Assembly (NCBI RefSeq): GCF_042676045.1
Contig: NZ_JBHTJV010000003.1
Coordinates: 496,001-560,000 of the forward strand
Origin: Pseudahrensia aquimaris
GTDB lineage: Bacteria; Pseudomonadota; Alphaproteobacteria; Rhizobiales; Rhizobiaceae
Length of the DNA stretch: 64,000 nucleotides
Direction of reading: 5' to 3'
Within the stretch, counting starts at the first letter, position 1. Every line of letters starts with the position of its first letter. The notes beneath the pieces are model-generated. The model saw nothing but the letters and a program-made list of their open reading frames with translations, made no database searches and was not told the origin of the DNA. Position numbers and translations under genes: made by a program. Positions 33,247-40,213 of this stretch are shown piece by piece.

Positions 33247-33839
33247 GGGGCGTCTCGTGTGGTTTTGGGGCATTGCCACCAAAGCATACTCGCTCACCGC
33301 GGCCCAATTCGCTCCATTTGCGTCACCGGGTTTTGAAGGTGCGGCGGTTGAGACAGACACGCGCGTTCGCGCACCCGCGAAGGGCGGGCACGGGCGCAAA
33401 ATGCGGGAACAAGGCAGAGCTTTTCGCGGGCGGCTGGCCCCGCAGCTGCGGCTGATCAAAAACTTGGTTCGGGCACGGCGCCCGCGAAAAACTCTGCCCG
33501 GCCGTCGGCGGATTGCTCCTGCCTTATACGCGATTGCCACCTAACGTGATGAAGGTGCCTTTTCAGCATCCCCCACCAAGGGGTCCCCGGCCCTCCCGTT
33601 TCATGAAGGGTTGTGTTGCCCGTGACTGCGCTCCTTCCGCCTGGGCCGTTCACCCAAGTTTTCAGAAAGCCGATCCCTCACGACAACAACAAACGGTTAG
33701 CAATGCCGTCGTTCCCATGTGCGAGATGGGGGGATGTTATGGGAGGATTGGGGGAGCGTGGATAAGGTTTTTTTAGTGGATGGCAGCTTGGAGCCCAAGT
33801 TGGTCATTCACCGTATGTCGCAGGCTGGGCAATTACAAA
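33247..33839. other. 593-bp gap between the XRE and LuxR-type genes
   Basis: No gene is supported here. The half next to the XRE gene is very GC-rich and holds the 19-nt inverted repeat described separately. Open frames on both strands there are low-complexity Arg/Pro/Gly and are probably spurious. The half next to luxR becomes AT-richer and has a CTTGG-AGC-CCAAG hairpin (33787-33799) and a T7 run (33769-33775). An unannotated RNA gene is possible, but no tmRNA, SRP, RNase P or 6S signature was seen. Confidence 0.45.
33413..33498. repeat. 19-nt inverted repeat with 48-nt loop
   Basis: GGCAGAGCTTTTCGCGGGC (33413-33431) is repeated in inverted form at 33480-33498 with a single mismatch. One further base pair (33432/33479) extends the stem. 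The loop contains the small palindrome CGCAGCTGCG. It lies about 170 bp upstream of the XRE start. It could be a stable RNA hairpin, a regulator site or the ends of a small defunct element. Confidence 0.65.
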
Positions 33840-34904
33840 TCACATGCCATTATAAAAATTGATCAATTCCACTTGTCCGCGAGTAGCCGTTTTATGATAT
33901 ATTTGCTTTAGTCGCTGTCGAATTGTTGAAGGTTTCAAACTGAGTAACTCAGAAATTGAATTGATATTGTTTCCAGATGCCAGCATCCGAACCGTTGTAA
34001 TTTCTGATCTGGTTAAATTAAAGCGGCTCTCAAGACTTTCCAATTTCCGAGTTTCTAGCTCACCGCATTCAGTGACAATTACGCATACTTTGAATGGCAT
34101 GTGAAAGTGCCGGAGTTTGGGTGGAATCTGAATTGCTAGCAAGTTCAGCTTTTTTTCACCTTCATTAAACGTGAAAGAACGACTCAAAGACAGATCAGGA
34201 TCACTACTACAAATCTCTGCAAGATCATCAGATATCTCAGGGGTAATACTTTTTGAGAAAACATTGGTTAAATTGTCGTTTTTTCTCAAAACCCCATCAG
34301 TATCGATATTCAAGCATTGTTCACCATGGGGATTGAAAATGAATAATTCAGACTTTGATCCTTTGAAAAAATTTGCAAATTCTCCAATTTTTTCGTGTGC
34401 TGTATAGTCCGCTTGAACAATGGATTTTTCCATTGAACTGCTCACTGTTTCAGCAAGTTTGATTTCCTCTTCTGAAATCGGTGGGTGGTTGTTGTCAAAA
34501 TATAGAGCAGCAGCCCATATTCCGTTCGGTGTTACCAATTTAATTGCAATGGTAAATCCTATATTGTGAGGTAACAAAAAATCAGAGTAGTAAGGTAAAT
34601 CATGTCTTGATTCTCGGTTGGGAAGAAAATCATCGTCAGTGCCGTAGCCTCTAGTTAGCACAAAAGGATACATTTGCTGTCTTAGGTCGTTCAGATGCCA
34701 GCCTTCAGCCACATATTCCTGCAATACTGGAACCATACTTTCAGACACAGCCATCCATAGGCCGCGGTAGTCTGGGTTGGCAGGAACAAGTGCAGCACCA
34801 TTAGCTCCAAATAAACCACACAATTCTTCGCAAACACCAGGCCAATAGCTAGCATCTTGCACCACTTGCCCTAAAATCGATTCCAAATTTTTTAGTCCGT
34901 CCAT
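33840..34904 (-). CDS. LuxR-type helix-turn-helix transcriptional regulator in AT-rich DNA
   Basis: A 354-residue regulator. The C-terminal about 65 residues form a GerE/LuxR HTH (RFNLTRSEITTVRMLASG, then ISELLSLKPSTIRQRLKQIYHK, then ATRGQVELI). This matches the alphaproteobacterial subgroup with a K-T-x-T-x-R-x-x-E-L ending. The N-terminal about 280 residues look like a sensor of PAS/GAF size (GIWAAALYFDNNHPPISEEE), without a recognised autoinducer domain. Start ATG 34904 follows GGAGGA. Base composition is far from the neighbours: the 60 nt at 34321-34380 contain only 18 G/C. It is divergent from the cysteine-rich gene and shares a dyad with it. Horizontal acquisition is likely. Confidence 0.88.
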   Translation of the reverse strand: MDGLKNLESILGQVVQDASYWPGVCEELCGLFGANGAALVPANPDYRGLWMAVSESMVPVLQEYVAEGWHLNDLRQQMYPFVLTRGYGTDDDFLPNRESRHDLPYYSDFLLPHNIGFTIAIKLVTPNGIWAAALYFDNNHPPISEEEIKLAETVSSSMEKSIVQADYTAHEKIGEFANFFKGSKSELFIFNPHGEQCLNIDTDGVLRKNDNLTNVFSKSITPEISDDLAEICSSDPDLSLSRSFTFNEGEKKLNLLAIQIPPKLRHFHMPFKVCVIVTECGELETRKLESLESRFNLTRSEITTVRMLASGNNINSISELLSLKPSTIRQRLKQIYHKTATRGQVELINFYNGM

Positions 34905-34947
34905 CTGTCCTCCACCAGCCACACAAAACACCGTCAAACAGCTGATC

Positions 34948-34965
34948 AACTACCATCTGGTAGTT
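34948..34965. promoter_or_regulatory. Perfect 8+2+8 dyad in the luxR/cysteine-rich divergent promoter
   Basis: AACTACCATCTGGTAGTT consists of two perfect 8-nt inverted arms around TC. It is 18 bp long, the size of known tra-box operators for LuxR-family dimers, and has a CT-N10-AG core. It sits 43 nt before the regulator's start codon and 17 nt before the ATG of the divergent gene. It is a strong candidate operator for the adjacent regulator. Confidence 0.55.
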
Positions 34966-34982
34966 TAAAAAAAAGTTGCTTG

Positions 34983-35366
34983 ATGTTTGAATGGCAAAAA
35001 TTTTGGAGCAATCTTGTGAAAACAGCTAAAATATCATCAAACTTTGAAATGCTTTCAAGTCATGTAATTATCGCCTTGATTTTTTTTTCTTCGATAAGTC
35101 TGACCTATTTTTCCAACATAGCAACTGCCAATGCTCAATCACAATGCATTAGTGACGTACGGGGTTTTCCATCACGAAATAAAATAGAATCTTCACTGAA
35201 TAATTGCGGAAGATATGTTGAGATATTTATATACAAAAATGGAAAAAGATATACTTCAATGACTTGTGCAAGTGGACAGCGTTGCGGAACGACTGTTCCA
35301 AGAAACGTCGCTAGATCATTTCGGTATTGTGTAAGATACTTGAATGACTACAACAGTTGCAATTAG
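34983..35366 (+). CDS. Small secreted six-cysteine protein, unknown
   Basis: A protein of up to 127 residues. The hydrophobic segment VIIALIFFSSISLTYF and cleavage-like ATANAQ predict export. The mature part, about 76 residues, has six cysteines (SQC, NNC, MTC, QRC, YC and a final SC) that could form three disulfides, and is Arg/Lys-rich. ATG 34983 gives a long n-region; ATG 35049 gives a more ordinary signal peptide and may be the true start. Neither has a clear Shine-Dalgarno. It is as AT-rich as the divergent LuxR-type gene. I know no family for it; size, export and cysteines recall secreted toxins, inhibitors or signalling peptides, but this is only analogy. Confidence 0.65.
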   Translation: MFEWQKFWSNLVKTAKISSNFEMLSSHVIIALIFFSSISLTYFSNIATANAQSQCISDVRGFPSRNKIESSLNNCGRYVEIFIYKNGKRYTSMTCASGQRCGTTVPRNVARSFRYCVRYLNDYNSCN

Positions 35367-35645
35367 GTAGATAGGATTTAATAAAAAACATTGATTTTCG
35401 TGTTCTTTGCAATTGTTTGCTAACATTCCCGGCCGATATAGAACTTAATGTAAAAGCCTATACTAAAGGGAAAGTCATAAGTAACCCGCTATAAGCCTAA
35501 TTTTGGTTATTGGTGATTTGCATGTGAGGGATGGGTGGGGTCTGCTACAACGTCCGTTCAATGAGCCATAGTTGAGCCGACAGTCCTGTCGCAAGTCGGA
35601 TACCGATACAAATCGAAAATAGCAAAATGTCCGCATTGCTGCCCT
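35367..35645. other. 279-bp gap between the cysteine-rich gene and pyrE
   Basis: The gap is AT-rich at its left and turns GC-rich near 35,640, marking the right side of the AT-rich segment. A small GACAG-TC-CTGTC dyad is at 35579-35590. No gene, tRNA or clear direct repeat marking an insertion was seen. Confidence 0.45.
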
Positions 35646-36338
35646 TTACCCCCGCTCCGAAATCCCCCCATGTGCCGCGCTCCACTCGTAGGGCGCGTTC
35701 AGGAATTCGCTTACCGCACCCAGCGTTGCCTCGTCGAACAGCTTTTCCGCGCGGGCGACCTTTAGGACGTCTGGCCATGTGGTCAGGTAGTGCAGGTTCA
35801 TGCCGTGTTGTTTGAGCGTGGCGGGGGCGTCTTTGAAGATGTCGTAGTAGAAGACGGAGAACGTGTCGGTGACTTCTGCGCCCGCTTCGCGGATGGCTTC
35901 GGCGAAGCCGATCTTGGAGCCGCCGTCGGTGGTGAGGTCTTCAACGAACAGAACGCGCTGGCCCTCCTTCAGATCGCCTTCGATGCGCGCGCCGCGGCCA
36001 AAGCCCTTCGGCTTTTTACGGATGTAGATCATCGGCAGGCCCATGCGTTCGGCGATGAAGGCAGCATAGGGGATGCCCGCCGTCTCGCCGCCCGCGACCA
36101 CGTCGAATTTCTCAAAGCCCACATCGCGCATCACCGTGGCGCAGCCGAAATCGGACACGGCGGAGCGGATGCGCGGGTATGAGATCAGCTTGCGGCAGTC
36201 GATATAGACGGGCGATTTCAGGCCCGACGTGAAGGTGTAGGGCTCGTCGGCGCGGAAATGAACGGCGCCGATTTCCCACAGCATCCTTGCGGTCAGTTCG
36301 GCGATCATCGCCTTGTCGGGAAAAGTGTTTTGAAACAT
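35646..36338 (-). CDS. pyrE: Orotate phosphoribosyltransferase
   Basis: A 230-residue OPRTase that joins orotate to PRPP in UMP synthesis. The PRPP-binding motif is VLFVEDLTTDGGSKIGF, with the preceding flexible-loop region RKKPKGFGRGARIEG. Start ATG 36338 shares one base with the pyrC stop (TGATG), so the two are translationally coupled. Confidence 0.95.
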   Translation of the reverse strand: MFQNTFPDKAMIAELTARMLWEIGAVHFRADEPYTFTSGLKSPVYIDCRKLISYPRIRSAVSDFGCATVMRDVGFEKFDVVAGGETAGIPYAAFIAERMGLPMIYIRKKPKGFGRGARIEGDLKEGQRVLFVEDLTTDGGSKIGFAEAIREAGAEVTDTFSVFYYDIFKDAPATLKQHGMNLHYLTTWPDVLKVARAEKLFDEATLGAVSEFLNAPYEWSAAHGGISERG

Positions 36339-37384
36339 CACGCGTCCTTTACGTGCCAATAGGTGTCAAAGCCGGGGTCGAAGACGGTGACGTCCCCTGC
36401 CCCGGTGGGAATGGTTTTGGGGAAGGCCACGGGCCGGTCGGATTTGGCGAGCGTCATCGGCTCGGCGTTGACCGGCAGGCCGTAAAAGGCTGGGCCGTGG
36501 CGGCTGGCGAAACCTTCCAGCTTGTCGAGCGCGGCTTCCTCTTCGAAAACGTGGGCGAGCAGGCTCATCGTGTTCACCGATGTGTAGCACCCGGCGCAAC
36601 CGCAGGCGTTTTCCTTCAGGTCTGTCGGGTGCGGGGCGGAGTCCGTGCCGAGGAAGAAGCGGGTGTCGCCGGAGGTTGCCGCTTGGCGCAGCGCGAGGCG
36701 GTGGCTTTCGCGCTTGGCGACCGGCAGGCAGTAATAATGGGGTTTGATGCCGCCCACGAGGATGTGGTTGCGGTTTATAATCAGGTGGTGGGTGGTGATC
36801 GTCGCGCCAAGATTGTCGGCGTTGGATTTCACGTAGTCGACGCCATCGGACGTGGTGATGTGCTCCATGACGACGCGCAATTGTGGCACGCGCTTGCGCA
36901 GCGGGTCGAGCACACGGTCGATGAACACGGCTTCGCGGTCGAAAATGTCGATGTCGGCGTCGGTCACCTCGCCGTGGACGCAGAGCGGCGTGCCGAGGTC
37001 GGCCATGCGCTCCAACACGGGGATGACCTTGTCGAAGTCCTTCACGCCGGAAGCGGAGTTTGTCGTCGCGCCGGCGGGATAGAGTTTCAGCGCCTTCACA
37101 AGGCCGGATTTGATGGCAGCGGCGACGTCGTCGGGGTCGGTCGTCTCGGTGAGGTAGAGCGTCATCAGCGGCTCGAACGTCATGCCTTCCGGCAGGGCGG
37201 CCAGAATGCGCTCGCGGTAGGCGGCCGCATCGTCACCGCGCACAACGGGCGGCACGAGGTTGGGCATGATGATGGCGCGGGCGAAATGGCGGGCGCTGTC
37301 GGCAATCACGCCGCGCAGCATGTCGCCATCGCGCAGATGCAGGTGCCAATCGTCCGGGCGGGGGATGGTGATGGAGGTGGTCAC
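36338..37384 (-). CDS. pyrC: Dihydroorotase, PyrC (class II) type
   Basis: A 348-residue zinc amidohydrolase that cyclises carbamoyl aspartate. The metal-binding opening PDDWHLHLRDGDML is followed by the YPAGATTNSASGV region with the carboxylated Lys (KALKLYPAG), CVHGEVTD, MEHITT, and the Asp in FLGTDSAPHP. It overlaps pyrE by one base and follows the PhnA gene by 4 nt. Confidence 0.96.
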   Translation of the reverse strand: MTTSITIPRPDDWHLHLRDGDMLRGVIADSARHFARAIIMPNLVPPVVRGDDAAAYRERILAALPEGMTFEPLMTLYLTETTDPDDVAAAIKSGLVKALKLYPAGATTNSASGVKDFDKVIPVLERMADLGTPLCVHGEVTDADIDIFDREAVFIDRVLDPLRKRVPQLRVVMEHITTSDGVDYVKSNADNLGATITTHHLIINRNHILVGGIKPHYYCLPVAKRESHRLALRQAATSGDTRFFLGTDSAPHPTDLKENACGCAGCYTSVNTMSLLAHVFEEEAALDKLEGFASRHGPAFYGLPVNAEPMTLAKSDRPVAFPKTIPTGAGDVTVFDPGFDTYWHVKDA

Positions 37385-37388
37385 GTCG

Positions 37389-37958
37389 TCAGGCCTTTTT
37401 CACATATTGGGTGAGGATGATGATGTTCTGGCCCTGAATGCGGCCTTCGATTTGCGCGGCATTGTCCGGCACCAGCGATATGCGGCGCACGGTCGTGCCG
37501 CGCTTGGCGGTGAAGCCCGCGCCTTTGACCGGCAGGTCTTTGGTCAGCGTCACCGCATCGCCGTTTTGCAGCAGAGCGCCGTTGGAATCGAAATGATCGA
37601 TTTCGCCCAAGGGCGTGACGGTATCATTTTGCGCCCATCCCAGCGTTTCGGGTTCGAGGTAGATCATGTCGAGCAATTCCCGCGCCCACGCTTCGTCGTT
37701 TAGGCGGGTGAGCATCCGCCACGCGGTCACTTGCACGGCGGGCGTCTGGCTCCACGCGGAATCGTTGAGGCAGCGCCAGTGGTTCATATCCAGCGGCGCG
37801 GCTTCAGTGATCTGATCGCGGCAGGTTTCGCACACGAGAATGGCGGTGTCGGGCGTGCCGTCGTTTGGTTCGACCGGCAGCACGGAAAGCGCCTGTTTGC
37901 CAGCGCACATCTCGCAGCGCGATCTGGCGCGGGTCAGCAGGGATTTGGTGAGCGGCAT
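37389..37958 (-). CDS. PhnA-domain protein
   Basis: A 189-residue protein with an N-terminal zinc ribbon (CEMCAGK and VCETCRDQ) and a C-terminal SH3-like PhnA domain (DAVTLTKDLPVKGAGFTAKRGTTVRRISL, IILTQYVKK). Despite the name it is not a phosphonoacetate hydrolase; the family's role is uncertain. Start ATG 37958 follows TGAGG. It appears to head a phnA-pyrC-pyrE operon. Confidence 0.9.
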   Translation of the reverse strand: MPLTKSLLTRARSRCEMCAGKQALSVLPVEPNDGTPDTAILVCETCRDQITEAAPLDMNHWRCLNDSAWSQTPAVQVTAWRMLTRLNDEAWARELLDMIYLEPETLGWAQNDTVTPLGEIDHFDSNGALLQNGDAVTLTKDLPVKGAGFTAKRGTTVRRISLVPDNAAQIEGRIQGQNIIILTQYVKKA

Positions 37959-38042
37959 TGCGGGCCTCACTGTAAAACGTCAAAAGGTGTGTAGGCTCAC
38001 CAGCCGCCAACTACCAGCCCATAGCCAGTTTTGGACCCCGTT

Positions 38043-38537
38043 ATGCAAGCAGAAATGATCATTCGACCCACCGAACCGCGCGATGTTGGCGAACTTTGCC
38101 AGCTGTTGAACGAAATCATCGAGCAGGGCGGAACAACCGCGCGGCGGCAAACAATGAGCGAGACCGAATTTCTGGAACACTATGTCACGAACCCGATATC
38201 GATTTCCTGTGTGACGGCGCAGGCGGCTGACGGCACGCTGCTGGGCTTTCAGACCCTGCATCTCTACGACTGGTTGCCATCGGGTTGGGCGGATATCGGC
38301 ACATTTGCGCGGGTGGGCAGCACGGCAAAAGGCATCGGAACGCGCTTATTCCAATCCACTTTGCAAGCCGCTGCAGACAGGAATATCAGCACCATCAACG
38401 CGACCATTCGATCCTATAACATCGGTGGTTTGAAATATTACGGCAAGATGGGATTTGTGGAATACAAGCGTGAGGAAGCGGAGCCGTTGGAAGCCGGTCA
38501 GGCGGCTGAAAAAGTGTTCAAAAAGCGCGCGGTTTGA
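38043..38537 (+). CDS. GNAT-family N-acetyltransferase
   Basis: A 164-residue acetyltransferase: IIRPTEPRDVGELCQLLNEIIEQGG at the start, a GIGTRLFQSTLQAAADRNISTINATI acetyl-CoA loop and helix, and SYNIGGLKYYGKMGFVEYKRE at the end. It resembles phosphinothricin-acetyltransferase-like GNATs of unknown substrate. ATG 38043 is used; ATG 38055 (MIIRPTEP) is equally plausible. Confidence 0.85.
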   Translation: MQAEMIIRPTEPRDVGELCQLLNEIIEQGGTTARRQTMSETEFLEHYVTNPISISCVTAQAADGTLLGFQTLHLYDWLPSGWADIGTFARVGSTAKGIGTRLFQSTLQAAADRNISTINATIRSYNIGGLKYYGKMGFVEYKREEAEPLEAGQAAEKVFKKRAV

Positions 38538-38595
38538 CGGGCGATAATTGGCCCCATAGAACAGTCGGAACGATCTTATGTCAGCTTAGAATTTC

Positions 38596-39681
38596 ATGTC
38601 GCACAATTCCTTCGGACACCTGTTTCGCTTCACCACATGGGGCGAATCTCACGGCCTTGCATTGGGCTGCGTGGTTGATGGCTGTCCGCCGAATTTGGCG
38701 ATCAGCGAGGCGGAGATTCAGTCTTATTTGGATAAGCGAAAACCCGGCCAGTCGAAATTCACCACCCAGCGGCGCGAGGCCGATGCGGTGAAGGTGCTCT
38801 CCGGCGTGCTGCCGCAGGAGGACGGGACGTTTCTGACCACGGGCATGCCGATTTCGATGATGATCGAAAACACCGACCAGCGCTCGAAAGACTATTCCGA
38901 CATCGCCAAACGCTACCGCCCCGGCCATGCGGATTTCACCTATGACGCGAAATATGGAATCCGCGATTATCGCGGCGGCGGGCGGTCGTCAGCGCGGGAA
39001 ACGGCGGCGCGGGTGGCGGCAGGCGCGATTGCGCGAAAGGTCATTGATGGCGTGACGATCAAGGCAGGTCTCGTGCAGATGGGACCGCACAAGATCGACC
39101 GCGAGCGGGTGGACTGGGAGACGGTGAACGACAATCCGTTCTTCTGCCCTGACCCTATCATGGCGAAAGAATGGGAAGCCTATCTCGACGGCATCCGCAA
39201 GGCGGGCTCCTCCGTGGGCGCGGTGATTGAGGTTGTGGCGTCCGGCGTGCCTGCCGGATGGGGCGCGCCGATCTACGCGAAGTTGGATCAGGATTTGGCC
39301 TCGGCCATGATGTCGATCAACGCCGTGAAGGGCGTGGAGATCGGCAACGGGTTTGAAGCCGCCGCGATCACGGGCGAAGAGAATGCCGACGAAATTCGGA
39401 TGGGCGATGACGGCAAACCGGTGTTTCTGTCGAACAAGTCCGGCGGCGTGCTGGGCGGGATTTCTTCCGGACAGGATGTTGTGGTGCGGTTTGCGGTGAA
39501 GCCGACGAGTTCGATACTCACCCCGCGCCAGAGCATTGATTCAGACGGACAGGAAGTGGACGTGATGACCAAGGGGCGGCATGACCCTTGCGTGGGAATC
39601 AGGGCCGTGCCGATTGGGGAAGCGATGATGGCCTGTGTGCTGGCCGATCACATGCTGCGGCATCGGGGGCAGAACGGGTGA
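38596..39681 (+). CDS. aroC: Chorismate synthase
   Basis: A 361-residue FMN-dependent enzyme that makes chorismate. It shows GHLFRFTTWGESHGLALGCVVDGCPP, RYRPGHADFTYDAKYGIRDYRGGGRSSARETAARVAAGA and GRHDPCVGIRAVPIGEAM, all diagnostic. It resumes the conserved Rhizobiales order that was interrupted after the phosphatase at 29.5 kb. Confidence 0.97.
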   Translation: MSHNSFGHLFRFTTWGESHGLALGCVVDGCPPNLAISEAEIQSYLDKRKPGQSKFTTQRREADAVKVLSGVLPQEDGTFLTTGMPISMMIENTDQRSKDYSDIAKRYRPGHADFTYDAKYGIRDYRGGGRSSARETAARVAAGAIARKVIDGVTIKAGLVQMGPHKIDRERVDWETVNDNPFFCPDPIMAKEWEAYLDGIRKAGSSVGAVIEVVASGVPAGWGAPIYAKLDQDLASAMMSINAVKGVEIGNGFEAAAITGEENADEIRMGDDGKPVFLSNKSGGVLGGISSGQDVVVRFAVKPTSSILTPRQSIDSDGQEVDVMTKGRHDPCVGIRAVPIGEAMMACVLADHMLRHRGQNG

Positions 39682-39707
39682 GCGATTTTACTTGTTGCAC
39701 ACTCTAT

Positions 39708-39826
39708 CCCCCCACCCGGATCGCCTTCGGCTCTCCGGCCTCCCCTCAAGGGGGAGGCAGATGTTTTCAGGAGCCAACCTCCCTCTTGAGGGGAGGCCGA
39801 AACTGCGCAGCAGTTTCGGGTGGGGG
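39708..39826. repeat. Dispersed palindromic element, intergenic copy (aroC-DUF559)
   Basis: Two inverted copies of a roughly 50-nt unit lie at 39708-39757 and 39778-39826. Each unit runs from CCCCACCCG at one end to a CCTCCCC-NNN-GGGGAGG hairpin at the other. In this copy the hairpins face inward. The same unit, in the opposite arrangement, is inside glyS at 58127-58270. Confidence 0.85.
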
Positions 39827-39841
39827 AAAACGATCGTGAGC

Positions 39842-40213
39842 ATGATTTCAAAACAACAGATCGAGAGCGCGCGAGACTTGCGGGCAAATATGACGGGTGA
39901 TGAAAAAGCACTCTGGCTCGAGCTGAAGAAGTTCCGTAGGTTGCACGGCGTGCATTTCCGACGCCAAGCCCCTATCGGACCGTACGTCGTGGATTTCGTC
40001 ACGCACAGCAAACGCTATGTTGTGGAGCTTGACGGCGAGTTTCATGCGAAATCCGATCAGCGCCTCAAAGACCAGCGCCGTGATGCGTTTTTGCACGGCA
40101 AAGGCTATCGCGTTAGACACATCACCACTGGCGCATTCATCGAAAATTCAAGCGGCTGCATTGAAACCATCATGCAGGACCTCAATTTAATGGAAAACAC
40201 CCATGACCACTGA
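39842..40213 (+). CDS. DUF559-domain (Vsr-like endonuclease fold) protein
   Basis: A 123-residue DUF559 protein. Family segments are RANMTGDEKALWLELKKFR, GVHFRRQAPIGPYVVDFVTHSKRYVVELDGEFH (nuclease-fold core with the D-x10-E-x-D pattern) and KDQRRDAFLHGKGYRVRHIT. The fold is related to very-short-patch-repair endonucleases; activity is unproved. Such genes often occur beside GC-rich palindromic repeats, as here (repeat ends 15 nt upstream). ATG 39842 is used; GTG 39836 is possible. Its end overlaps ribB by 11 nt. Confidence 0.88.
   Translation: MISKQQIESARDLRANMTGDEKALWLELKKFRRLHGVHFRRQAPIGPYVVDFVTHSKRYVVELDGEFHAKSDQRLKDQRRDAFLHGKGYRVRHITTGAFIENSSGCIETIMQDLNLMENTHDH

Noticed and set aside
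33227..33544. Open frames on both strands across 33.25-33.65 kb
   Set aside because: Low-complexity Arg/Pro/Gly translations containing the inverted repeat; no family and no ribosome site.
33500..33800. tmRNA, 6S, SRP or RNase P RNA in the long gap
   Set aside because: None of the conserved sequence blocks of these RNAs was found on either strand.
36287..37414. 375-codon open frame opposite pyrC
   Set aside because: It is fully covered by pyrC on the other strand; composition is Val/Gly/His-rich, as usual for shadows.
39635..39841. Longer DUF559 protein reaching back through the repeat
   Set aside because: The upstream in-frame stretch is encoded by the palindromic repeat and overlaps aroC; the family's N-terminus fits the start at 39842.
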